A stretch of 64,000 nt of DNA, taken from Cryptomeria japonica. Lineage: Eukaryota > Streptophyta > Pinopsida > Cupressales > Cupressaceae. A program made the translations under genes and the position numbers. The stretch spans positions 450,102,538-450,166,537 of the forward strand of contig NC_081413.1 of assembly GCF_030272615.1 (NCBI RefSeq). The letters are read 5' to 3'. Of the stretch, positions 36,440 to 47,922 are shown one piece after another. Numbering within the stretch: the stretch's first letter is position 1; each line of letters opens with the position of its first letter. The notes under the pieces are model-generated. The model made no database searches. It was not told the DNA's origin and was given only the letters and a program-made list of their open reading frames with translations.

Positions 36440-39020
36440 CAATGAGTAGAAGATAGGGGTAGGACCCCTGACTTACTTCTGAGATACTCAAATGTGTCCC
36501 TCGGCAGTGGCTTGCTGAAGATATCTGCTATTTATTCCTTTGTGCTAACATACTCCAACACCACTTTCTTCTCTTGAGCTTCTTCTCTAAGATAATGATA
36601 TTTGATAGAGATGTGCTTTATCTTAGAGTGCATAACAAGATTCTTTGAAATGTTAATGGCACAAGTATTGTCACAGAATATAGTTACTGGCTCGGTAACT
36701 TTCTCATTTATACCATCCAATAGTTGTTTGATCCATGCTATTTTGGTAAAATTCAATGTTGCAACAACATATTCAACTTCTGTTGTTGACTGTGAAACAC
36801 ATCCTTGTTTCTTGCTAAGCCAACTCACTAGTCTTTCTCCTAAAAGAAAGCTCCTCCACTTGTGCTTTTCCTGTCATCAATGTTGCCTGCCCAATCAGCA
36901 TCATTATAAACCTTTAAATCAAAGTCATTTCCTTTCTAATATACTAAGCCATAATCCTTAGTGTCTTTCAAGTATCTGAAAATTCTTTTGATTGCTGTCA
37001 TGTGTGTTTCCTTAGGATCTGCAGAGAATCTTGCAACTATACCTACTGCATGTGCTATGTATGGCCTGCTGTGAACAACATATTGCAACTTCCCAATCAT
37101 GGATCGGTAAAGTGTCTCATCAACAGATCCAGATTCATCATTCTTTGATAATTTACAGTTGGTAGTCATAGGAGTACTTACTAGTTTTGAGTCCTCCATT
37201 CCAAATTTCTTCAAGATTTCCTTTATGTACTTGGATTGAGTAATGAAAATCTCATCTTTTATTTGCAGTATAAGTAAACCTATAAAATACTTTATCTCAC
37301 CAATTAATGACATCTCAAATTCTTTTCTCATTTCATTTCCAAAGTTCTTGCGTAGAGAGTCATTTCCACAAAAGATAATATCATCAACAAATATGGCTGA
37401 GATCAGTATTCCATTTTCATCATTCTTCATGTACATATTATTGTTTTCACTTGTCCTTATAAAACCAATCTTGATTAAATAAGAGTGCAATCTTTCATAC
37501 CATGCTCTAGGTGCTTGTTTCAGACCATATAAAGCTTTGTTCAATTTACATACCTGATCTTTATTCTTGTCTTTAACAAATCCTTTAGGTTGTTCAATAA
37601 AAACTTCTTCTAATATACCATTCAGAAATGCAAATTTGACATCCATTTGATATACCTTGAAATTTTTGTAAGCAGCATATGCCAACAATGTTCTTACTCC
37701 TTTAAGTCTAGCCATAGGTGCAAAAGTTTCACCATAATCAATTCCTTCTTCTTGAGCATAACCTTTGCAGACTAGTCTTGCTTTATTTTGAATGACCTCA
37801 CCTTTTTCATTCAGCTTGTTTCTGAAAACCCACTTTGTACTGATTAAATTTTTGTCCTTCGGTCTTGGGACCAGTGTCCATGTGTCATTCTTCTTGATTT
37901 GATCAATCTCTTCTGTCATAGCATTTATCTAATCTTCACATTTAAATGCCTCTTTCACTATTCTCGGTTCAAATTTAGATATCCGACAAGTGTTCTGTCT
38001 CGGTTTGTTCCTTGTCATTACTGGATCATCCTTATCTCCTGTAATCTGACTTGATGCATGATGTCTTCTGACATACTTGGCTAATATAGGCTCGATAGGC
38101 TCTGTATGATCTTCTTCATCACTCGATAACTGAATATTTTCTTCATTTCCTTCTGCAGTTTTCTTGGTAGGACTTGTCGGTTGAACATAGACAAATTCAT
38201 CATAATCTTCTGGTTCTTTGGAATTTCCTTCATCATTTCTTTCTACATATTCATCAATTTTCACATTTGCACTTTCTACTATTTTGTTAGATGATTTGAT
38301 CAGACATTTAAATGTTTTACTTCTAGAAGAATAACCAAGAAATGTTCCTTCTTCACTTTTCTGATCAAACTTGCCATTTCTATCATCTTTGTGTACATAG
38401 CATCTACTTCCAAAGATTTTAAAATAACTTACATTAGGTTTCTTGTCATGCCATATTTCATATGGTGTCTTCAAAGTTCCTTTCTTCAGTTGTACTCAGT
38501 TTAGGGTGTAAACTGTTGTGCTTATTGCTTCTCTCCAAAATGTTTGTGGCACTTTCTTTTCAATCATCAGGGTTCTAGCACAATCCACAATAGATCTATT
38601 TCTTCTCTCAGCAATTCCATTTTGTTGTGGAGTTCTTCGTGCAGAGACTTGTCTTTTTATACCATGATCATTGCAGAATAAGTTGAACTCATCAGATGTG
38701 AACTCTCCTTCTCTATCTGATCTAAGACATTTCAGTTGTCTTCTTGTTTCATATTCAACTCTTGCCTTGTACCATTTAAACATTTGAAAAGATTCTAATT
38801 TTTCTTTTAAAAACATAACTAACATCATCCTTGAGTAATCATCCACAAATAATATGAAATATTTATCACCATAATAACTTTGAACTTTCATAGGACCACA
38901 AAGATTAGTGTTCCCGAGATCTAAAATTTTCTTAGAAGTGTAAGACTTACTTGTAAAGCTTGATCTTGTCATTTTACCCATCTGGAATCCTCGGCACATA
39001 GCATTCTCAGGTTTTTCCAT
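36440..39020 (-). pseudogene. Copia pol of A: integrase, reverse transcriptase, RNase H
   Basis: On the minus strand: MCRGFQMGKMTRSSF (39000), TNLCGPMKVQSYYGDKYF (38930; the first integrase Asp is Asn), LRSDREGEFTSDEF (38720), PQQNGIAERRN (38625), FWREAISTTVYTLN, then MKTPYEIWHDKKPN (38474). Reverse transcriptase lies at 37919-36936: [41 protein letters not shown] (catalytic DD kept). RNase H (36828-36532) shows STTEVEYV, CDNTCAINISKN and KHISIKYHYLREE. The parts from 39020 to 36936 share one frame; a shift separates RNase H. Few stops are present, so the decay is moderate. There is no gag or protease. Confidence 0.87.
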
Positions 39021-39021
39021 T

Positions 39022-40498
39022 CATAGATGAAAGGGGGGAGGTCAATCATACAAACTTAATCTTCCATAAAAACAACAGATTCAACCTCGATAACATATAC
39101 TTTAGTAATATAACTAGAACTGTTAAATATGCAAACTCAAAAGAATATAAACATCATAATCCTCATAAAACTAGATTTAACGTGGAAACCCAAATAGGGA
39201 AAAACCACTGTGGGATTTCAGACCCACTTAGAAATATACTCTTCAGAGTATGCTCGGTTAAAAGCAAATCCTGTTAAAGCTTACAAACACATTGCTAGAT
39301 GTGACCCGGTTAAGGGATTTCGCTTAGACCTGTTAGGATCTTCACCTTGTTAGGAGTGACCTTGTTAAAGGATTTCAAACACTCAATCAGAATGTCACCT
39401 TGATAGAGGGTTTTACAAATAAGATTGTTAAGTCCACTCGGTTAAGAGATTTTCGGTCACTTTACAAAATAATAGTAATAAAAATCTATCTGCAACTTCA
39501 CATCTAAAATGCTAAAGCAGATTCTTATTTTCTCAATACAATATAGGATTTATCTTGTCCATCTGTTGGGCTCTATACTCTGTTATTCAAATAGGTCTTC
39601 AAGCTTCTGTGCTCGGTAATCACTATGTAGCATCCATGTGCATACACTTGCCTGCATACATTGTTTATCAACAGTTCCTTATTTATAAACAATTCGCCAA
39701 CCGCTTAATCTCCTTGATCACATTTCCCATGATCAATCATAGCCATCAGATCTTCAAACTTTGACCAGGTTCAATGTATCCTTCGATCTGAAAACATTTA
39801 ACCCCACCTTGGAATTTGCATACATTTCTTGGAACTTGTGCTAGGGTATTGCTGTTCAATCTGAGCTGTAGATCTTTCTGTCGATTTTCCTTTGCCATAG
39901 ATTCTTTAACAAACTTTATTCACGGCATACCAATCATTTAATCATAGCCAGCTCATCAGCTTCCTTCATTAAATAATGCTTTTATTCATTCAATGCATTC
40001 TGTTATTACTTGGTTGCAACTTGGTAAATACTAAACTTCACTTGGTAGACATACCGCTTTCATTAACCGATAGCGATAACCTTAGGGTTTACCGATTAGG
40101 TTCCTTAGGGTTTACCAACTAGGTTCCTTGCTCGGTAACATAGTATAGTATTAACCTTACAATCAATAACATATGTATAATATCAAAACAATCTAAACAT
40201 CATGATCTCATCATTGTCTAACTCGGTAATAGTTGCCCATTGAATAACTTATTCATCCCCTTATTCATCATATTCTTTCTGTGTCTTTTACCAACATCTT
40301 TATACTCATCAAATCATACTTCTCAAGATATGGCAACATCATACTGAATTAGAAAATCAATTTCTTGACATCAATGAAAAAATAATAATATTAAGATAGT
40401 AAACATCCTTAATCAGTTATATCCATAATCATCAACAACCTTCTCAATATCCTTATTGAAATGCCAACAATCTCCCCTTGTTTGTTATAATGCCAACA
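39022..40498 (-). repeat. 5' LTR of copia A, truncated
   Basis: It matches 34623-36122 from about base 45 of that LTR onward and ends TTATAATGCCAACA. The junction with integrase text at about 39021 marks the internal deletion. Confidence 0.85.
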
Positions 40499-41103
40499 CC
40501 TCCATACCCCTTCTTCTCTCCCACCCTCCCCCTCTTCTCTCCCTCTCTCCCTCCCTCTACCTCTCTCCCTCTCTACCTTCCCTCCCCCCTCTCTCTCTCC
40601 CTCTCTCCCTCTCCCTCCTTCCCTCTGTCTCTCCCTCTCTCCCTCTCCCTTATTCCCTCCTCTCTCCCTCCACCCTACTACCCCTCTCCCTTGCTCCATA
40701 CCCCTTCTTCTCTCCCACCCTCCCCCCTCTTCTCTCCCTCTCTCCCTCCCTCTACCTCTCTTCCTCTCTCTACCTTCCCTCCCCCCTCTCTCTCTCTCCC
40801 TCTCTCCCTCTCCCTCCTTCCCTCTCTCTCTTCCTCTCCCTCTCCCCTCTTTCTCTCTCCCTCTCCCTCCTTCCCTCTCTCTCTTCCTCTCCCTCCTTCC
40901 CTCTCTCTCTCTCTCTCCATCTCTCTCTTCCCCCCCTCACCCTCCCTCCCCCCTCTCCTCTCCCTTCCTCCCCACTACTCTCCCTCTCCCTTCCTCCATA
41001 CCCCTTCTTCTCTCCCACCCTCCCCCCTCCTCTCTCCCTCTCTCTCGCCCTCCTTCCCTTCCACCCCTCCTCCTCTCTCCCTCCCCCCTACTCCCCCCCC
41101 TCT

Positions 41104-41150
<47 letters not shown>

Positions 41151-41158
41151 CCTTTTCA
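40499..41158. repeat. Long polypyrimidine tract
   Basis: About 660 bases with almost no purines on the plus strand, made of CTCTCC, CCTCCCT and TCTCT words with internal higher-order copies (TCCATACCCCTTCTTCTC recurs at about 40500, 40695 and 40996). The very long Ser/Leu/Pro frames across it are an artefact of composition. It is the right part of the tract cut by element A. Confidence 0.9.
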
Positions 41159-41181
41159 TTCACATCTTTTCTACTACCAAT

Positions 41182-41448
41182 AGCACATACAGGGTACTGA
41201 AACTATTAGTTCACTGCCCTACCATAACTTTTTTAAGGCGTAGGAGTGTGTATGTGGTACTTATTACTTGTAAGCATATACGGGGTACTGAGCCCATTAT
41301 TCTCTACCCTGTGATAACATTTTTTAGGCTTAGGAACACATACACGCTACTTATTAGTCTAGAATGGGAAAAAATAATACCGTTGGGATTTCCATCATCT
41401 TATGGACTAACAACACGTATGCGATTATTAATGTAGCATGTACGTGGT
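41182..41448. repeat. Internal cluster of the 14-base palindrome, in a 90-base duplication
   Basis: Related words start at 41182, 41245, 41273, 41335, 41412 and 41435 (for example AGCATGTACGTGGT). A block of about 91 bases is tandemly duplicated (41182-41272 and 41273-41361). The 29-base phasing of the end arrays is not kept. It lies upstream of the transposase gene, so a role in its expression is possible but unproven. Confidence 0.55.
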
Positions 41449-41767
41449 ACATAGACATAGTTTTAGTTGCCCAAGAGCCTCAATGGCCACAAAATAAGTT
41501 TTTGAGGTTGTTGAAGGCCCCACTAGAGCTGTGTCTGCACTTCTATCATTGTTTTATACATAGAAGTAAGTGAATTGTTTGTTTTTGCATGATTTCAAAT
41601 GATTGAATTGTTGTTATTATTAGTTTTGTCAATAGTATTGTGATTGTTTAATAGTTTGATTCCAAAAAATAGTGATAAGATGCATATTTATAGTTATTTA
41701 TTTGTTTATGATCTTTTTTTTACATATATATATAATATGATTCTATTTAGGACAATCGATATCAACC

Positions 41768-44688
41768 ATGGGAAAGAACAAGTGAGAAACAAAGGAACAA
41801 TGAGAGGCTCAAAAGGAAAGACAAAGGCAGTGTATGAAGAAATTGCTTGACATAAGAACAATCAGAGAAGAAGGTATGTCATCCTCAACATCTCAATTTG
41901 ATTTACCAAATGAATATAATGTACCTAATGCAATTGAAGAAGAGACATTTGATTTACCGTATGAACCTAATGCACTTGAAGAAGATACCGCATTGAATAA
42001 TCAATCAAATGATGAACATACACCTTCTCTACTTGATGAATTGAATGTACATAATGCATCGATGTTAACACCTCCTAGAATAATTTGTAGGAAACTAAAG
42101 TATCTAATTGACATTGATGAGAATATATTGAAGCCAATGCCCAATAAAATGAATGAACAAAATTGTAGGAGAATGGTTAAAAGAATATGGAAAAACTATT
42201 TTTAAAACTTAAATCAAACCGCAAGATGTCAATTAACTGTTCAAATGATTAAAATTTTGAATTTTAGAGAGACAATGAAAATTTTAGGCCTAAGATCATC
42301 TAAAAGTAACAGTGAAAGAACTATTATGAGAAATCTATTTGATGCATATCAAGCTATTGGTTCAAAATCACGTACTAAAGATTCTAATGCTACTCAACAT
42401 GTCATTACATCAACCATAATGACCAAGAAAATAAAAAATATTGTTTCATAAGAAAAACAAGTAAGTCATTAACCGTCAGTAGAACAACATTAAGTAAATC
42501 ATTAAAGAGGTGGGAAAAAATAGAGGAACCTAATAATAATTCTCTTTGGGCATTCTCGGGTAGACTACCACGCAAAGATAAGGTTGTTGTTGATGCACTA
42601 AAAATATTAATTGAAAATTTTTGGCATGACAACACAAGAGTTTCGCCTAACCAAAGAGATGTTGTTAGAAGATGAATTAGGTCTACAAATCATGAGCCAC
42701 ATGCCAATCACTATTTGGATATGACTCAAACTAGATTTTATGAAAGATTCCTTCAAAAGTTTCCTCAAATAAAAATTTCTCAAAGATTTTTTGAAATGGC
42801 AAAACCTTTTTATATTAAGATTAATCATGTATGCACCATGTGTTTTTGTAGGATGCATATTGAATTTTCTATGCATTATGATATTTTTCATCATATTTGT
42901 TCTACTTTGCACACTAACGATGTTTTGTAGGAATGTAATATAGAAGCACCTCCTAAGTCAGTAAGAGAATTTATTTCAAGTGTGCTATGTAATAGACATG
43001 ATGGTTGCATTTATTATAAGATGCCTTGTTTGGAAGGTTCTTGTGCTATATGTGGTGGTTTGCAACATTTACCAAGATGCGTACATTTGGAGAGCACACA
43101 TGAAATTGGTACGAAACTAGTTTCTTTCAGAAAATACAAGATAGTCACATATGGAGTTAAAGATGGAAAATATTTGAAGAGATGTGAGCTAGTGAAAAAT
43201 GATATATGTATAGCTCAATTTATGAAAATATTTCAAGAGAAACTAGTTTATGAGTACATAATACATACACATAGAGCTTGATGGGTAGATGAGCAATTCA
43301 AGTTATGTAAGGACACATTTCCTCTTGGCACCATTGTCTCTATCATTGATTTCATTGAAAATTATACACTACAACCTCAAAATGAAGTGCAATCCATGTA
43401 TTATCACTCTACACAAGTTTCTATTTTTGTACACATAGCATTCATGCATGCAGATGATAGCACAAAGGAGGATAGAAAGGTTGTAAGAGAGTATCACTTC
43501 TACATAAGTGGTGATCATACTCATTCATCGAAGTTTGTACAAGGATGCTCTAAAGTTTTCTATGATAGTTTAAGGAAAAGGAACATACGGTACAACCGAC
43601 ACTTAATATGGTTAGATAATTGCACCGCACAATTCAAGAATGCAAGGATGTTTTATTGGTTGACAAGGATGCATATGACAAGTGGTGTACAACATTTTTG
43701 GAATTTCACTAAGGCTATACATGGTAAGGGAGAGCATGATGGTGCAGAAGCATGTCTAAAAAGAGAACCAGCTAGGGAAGAATTGAAGTACGAAGGTGGT
43801 CCTGAGTTGATAGATGCAAAAACAATTGTGCAATGGTGTAGGTCTACGATGGGTCCAGGTAATCCAGGTATGTCAATGGTTCATAGATATTTCTGGTTGA
43901 TCACATAATCTAACATTGAAAACTATCTAGATTGTTGTACAGTTGCAGGATCAAGTGACATGCACTCATTTATGAGTTCAAATTCAAGTTCAATGGTAAT
44001 TTATATGAGATAGATGGTATTTTTTTTCTCTTCATGCATGTATTGTTTGTGGGAAGAATGTGAATCACAAGAGTGGGTTGACAAATGGTCTTGTAGACCA
44101 TTGGTTCCCATTGATTCATATCAAATTCCCAAAGCACTACAATTGAGCCAGATGGAGACATCAATGGATTTTGACCATGTATCCGACCTAGTGGATTAAG
44201 GTGATTTTTTGAGTTAAATTTTTTGCAAGTATTCTTTTTGGTTTATTTTTTTGTACATCATACTTTATTTTTGGTATTAATTTAAAACTTTATAAAATGT
44301 AGGTCATGTGTATGCAGTTGTTGCAGAAGAGAATAATGAAGAAGGAACATATTACTATTTGTGTCGTTGTGTTGAACCAAAAAGAAAATTGACAACCACA
44401 ATCATTGACAGAGAGGGTATTGAGTACCCAATAGGGTCTGTTGTCATGACAAGAACATGGCTTCATAGATACCCTATCAACAATTCTGATGTTTGGTTGT
44501 TTGAGGACTTTGAAACACATAGACATATTCTTCATTTCTCTAACCTTGTTGTTGCAACAAATATTCCTTTTATTAAGTATCGTGGTAGACCTCATAACAA
44601 GATTTTATGGAAAGTTCATAAATCTGACTACGAGGCAATACTTGACACAATACGGGTTAGAACCGATCCTAAAGGCTCACTTGATTGA
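41768..44688 (+). pseudogene. DDE-type transposase gene with one clear intron (decayed)
   Basis: The start ATG at 41768 gives MGKNK, then a basic, charged N-terminus to about 42440 (two early stops, one stop at 42205, then a frame change). The core, one frame from about 42450 to 44200, has five stops. It shows a Cys-rich block (CTMCFCRMHIEF; MPCLEGSCAICGGLQHLPRC near 43020), then YISGDHTHSSKF near 43500 (first Asp), LIWLDNCTAQFKNARMFYW near 43607 (second Asp) and AIHGKGEHDGAEACLKRE near 43716 (third acidic residue). These resemble the SDD, WSDG.A.Q(F/Y)KN and HGKG..DG..G..K blocks of a transposase family I remember mainly from animal genomes. An intron at 44201-44302 (GT...AG) joins in phase to the last exon 44303-44688 (GHVYAVVAEENNEE... 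to GSLD). The transposase would cut and rejoin the inverted ends. This copy is inactive. Confidence 0.72.
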
Positions 44689-44759
44689 TTCTACAGTTCA
44701 GAGTAGAATGATTTTGAGAATTTTGTATAAATCATCGACGAATTGTTCTATATTCGTTT

Positions 44760-45095
44760 TTTGTATATAAATGCCCATGAGCTATTTTTTACATGTTTAG
44801 GGGCATAATTTTGTATATTTAAATGGCAATGAGTTGATTTGTACATATTTACATGCCAAATTTTGTATGTTAAAATAGCAATGAGCTGAATCGCACATAT
44901 TGTAATGCCAAATTTTGTATAAAAGCCCATGAGATGATTTGTATATTAAAATGGCGATGAGTTGAATCGCACATATTTTAATGCCAAATTTTGTATAAAA
45001 TCCCATGAGATGATTTGTAAGACAGTTTTTTGTATAATCAAATAGCCAAGAGCTGATTTGACCATATTTAGAGGCAAATTTTTGAATAATATGTG
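44760..45095. repeat. Minisatellite downstream of the transposase
   Basis: Five or six degenerate copies of a unit of about 50-65 bases with the words CAATGAG(T/C)TGA, GCACATATT and ATGCCAAATTTTGTAT. It starts about 75 bases after the transposase stop codon. Confidence 0.7.
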
Positions 45096-45228
45096 ACAAT
45101 GTTTTGTGACTATTTTGTGTGTCAATGTTTTGTGACTATGTTTTGAGTATATGTAATGTGTCCCTGGTCAATCATGAGCATTCTTGATTCTTGTATAATC
45201 ATGGAGAATTATTTGAGTCATTATCAGG

Positions 45229-45781
45229 TCATAGGGGTCATAGATTGAGAGTAGATACAATTTGAGCAAAAATTGTCATTGTTGTCAAAAAATTTGTCAA
45301 AAAAGTTGTCAAGCAACTTCTACATTGTGTCGGTAGGGTATGACTCTCGACATTCCAACACTTTGGGATGTACAACAGGGGCATGCCTAGTAGAAAAATG
45401 CCCACCCAGATGTGCTCGTAACGTTGGTTTGTGCACACAGCAAACTAAATCAATTCTAGTGAATCCTACTTTGCATTACATGCACTGACGACTTTTGCAG
45501 CAGGCAAAAAAAAGCTACCAATTGAAAATAACTCCAATTCGTCAAAAACCAAGATAGGCCATTGTAGAGGAGCCTCACACAACCCCATGGGTTCAAACAG
45601 ATCAACCATATGTATCCTGGATTTGAAGAAATAGTTCATCAAATTTTGACAATTTTTTGGACTCAGGGCGCTTGAGAGATCGCACCGGTATGGTATGACT
45701 CTCGACATTTTGGCACTTTGGGATGCATGATAGGGGCATGCCTAATGTAAATCTGCCCACCTAGATGCTTTCACAATGTCA
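45229..45781. repeat. Satellite of about 350-base units, left part
   Basis: One and a half units. The word GACTCTCGACATT..GGCACTTTGGGATGCA occurs near 45345 and 45697, 352 bases apart. The array is cut by solo LTR C (which carries B) and continues at 54987-56030. Units also share GGAGCCTCACAC.ACCCCA and TTTTTGGACTCAGGGC. Confidence 0.8.
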
Positions 45782-46007
45782 TGATAGTTCTGATACTAAT
45801 TGTTAAGTATAGGTGACAAGCTAACAAGATGAGAGGGGAAGGGGTGAATCATACAAACTTAATCTTCCATAAAAACAATAGATTCAACCTCAGTAACATA
45901 TACTTCAGCAATAACCAAAACTGCTAAACATGCAAACTCATAAGCATATAAACATCATAACACTCATAACACCAGATTTAACATGGAAACCCAAATAGGG
46001 TAAAACC
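45782..46007 (-). repeat. Solo LTR C, left part
   Basis: First 226 bases of an LTR of the A/B family, starting TGATAGTTCTGATACTAA. It is preceded by TGTCA (45777-45781). It ends in AAACC, the duplication made by element B. The remaining 1,274 bases are at 53713-54986, giving exactly 1,500 bases in all. Confidence 0.88.
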
Positions 46008-47512
46008 TGATAGTTCTGATACTTAATATAAGTACAGATCCAATAGCCAACAAGATGAGAGGGGGGGGGGGGGTGAATCATACAAACTTAATCTACCATA
46101 AAAACATCAGATTCAACCTCAGTAACATAACCAAAACTGCTAAACATACAAACTCAAAAGCATATAAATATCATAAACCTCATAACACTAGATTTAACGT
46201 GCAAACCCAAATAGGGAAAAACCATTGTGGGATTTCGGACCCACTAAGAAATATACTCTTCTAGAGTATGCTCGGTTAAAAGTAAATCCTGTTAAAGATT
46301 ACAAACACATTGCTAGATGTGACTCAGTTAAGGAATTTTCCTCAGATCTGTTAGGATCTTCACCTTGTTAAAGGATTTCAAACACTCAATCAGAATGTCA
46401 CCTTGCTAGAGGGTTTTACAAATAAGATTGTTAAGTCCACCCAGTTAAGAGATTTTCTGTCACTTTCACAAAATAATAGTAATAAAAATCTATCTGCAAC
46501 TTCACATCTAAAATGCTAAAGTAGATTTTTATTTGCTCAATACAATCTAGACATAGAACTAATTTTGTCCATCTGCTGGGCTTCTATACGTTATTCAAAC
46601 AGGTCTTCAAGCTTCTGTGCTTGGTAATCACTATGTAGCACCCCTATGCATACACTTGCCCGCATGCATTGTTTATCAATAGTTTCCTATTTATAAACAA
46701 TTAGCTAACTGCTTAATTTCCTTGATCACATTTCCCATGATCAATCATAGCCATCAGATCTTCATGCTTGACCAGGTTCAATGCATCTTTTGATCTGAAA
46801 AATGTTTTACCTCACCTTGGAACTTGCATATATTTCTTGGAACTTGTGCTAGGGTATTGTAGTTCAATTTGAGCTGTAGATCTTCCTGTCGATCTTCCAT
46901 TGCCATAGATTCTTAACAAACTATATTTATGGCATACCAATCATTTAATCAGTTCTAGCTCATCAGCTTCCTTCATTAAATAACACATGTAAACATTTAA
47001 TGCATTTAGTTACAGCTTGGTTACAACTCAGTAAATACTAAACTTCACTCGGTAGACATTCTGGCTTCCTTAACCGATAGCGATAACCTTAGGGTTTACC
47101 GACTAGGTTCCTTAGGGTTTACCAACTAGGTTCTTTGCTTGGTAACATAGTATAGTATTAACCTTACGATGTACAACATATGTATGATGTTAAAACAATC
47201 TAAATATCATGATCTCATCATTGTCTGACTCAGTAATAGTTGCCCATTGAATACCTTATTCATCCTCTCATTCATCATAATCTTTCTGTGTCTTTTACCG
47301 ACATCTTTATACTCTTCAAATCATACTTCTCAAGATATGGCAACATCATACTGAATTAGAAAATCAATTTCTTGACATCAATGATAAAATAATAATATTA
47401 AGATAGTAAACATCCTTAATCAGTTATATCCATAATCATCAACAACCTTCTCAATATCCTTGTTGAAATGCCAACAATCTTCCATTGTCTGTTATAATGC
47501 AAAATGCTAACA
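46008..47512 (-). repeat. 3' LTR of B
   Basis: 1,505 bases. Plus-strand ends TGATAGTTCTGATACTTAAT and AAATGCTAACA. A (G)n run of 12 at about 46062-46073 marks this copy. Confidence 0.88.
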
Positions 47513-47524
47513 ATCTCCCCCTTT
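47513..47524 (-). other. Polypurine tract of B
   Basis: The plus strand reads ATCTCCCCCTTT (minus AAAGGGGGAGAT) next to the 3' LTR. Confidence 0.8.
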
Positions 47525-47922
47525 GGCGTTCATGGCAAAACCAATTGATTTGACCTTAAAAGATTTGGATTGTTGTGATTCTGAAATGCTGAAATGCTCT
47601 CCCCCATACATTAGACTTCTCTTATTTTCTTTAGTCTTTTCAATCAGTCTTCTCTCCCTTATATTAGTCTTCTCCCCCTTTGACAACAATGCCAAAAAGT
47701 AAAGAATTAAAACATAATTTCTTCCTGTATGAAGTGATTTCCTACTGTTGTAAATCAACTGAGTCTCGATCAAAGCATTTTGTCTTCAATTCCTTTTCCC
47801 TGTATGGTATCCTGTATTGTTTCTTGCACACCTTTAGAAAATGTCCTAAAGTGTGTAAATTAGTATCAACTCCTAAAAGATATAAGATAGAGTCATCGGA
47901 TTGATGCTTTCACCAAACTCGG

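Larger units (their letters stand above)
34623..40498 (-). mobile_element. Copia element A, minus strand, deletion derivative
   Basis: Bounded by LTRs 34623-36122 and about 39022-40498 and by perfect target duplications CCTCC (34618-34622, 40499-40503). Integrase, reverse transcriptase and RNase H are present. Pre-integrase, protease, gag, the primer site and about the first 45 bases of the 5' LTR's inner end have been lost in one deletion at about 39021. It belongs to the same family as B and solo LTR C. It interrupts the CT-rich tract of the DNA transposon. Confidence 0.88.

Noticed and set aside
40456-41436. Very long Ser/Leu/Pro open frame (326 codons) and its companions
   Set aside because: It is the translation of a polypyrimidine repeat; any frame over such sequence is open.
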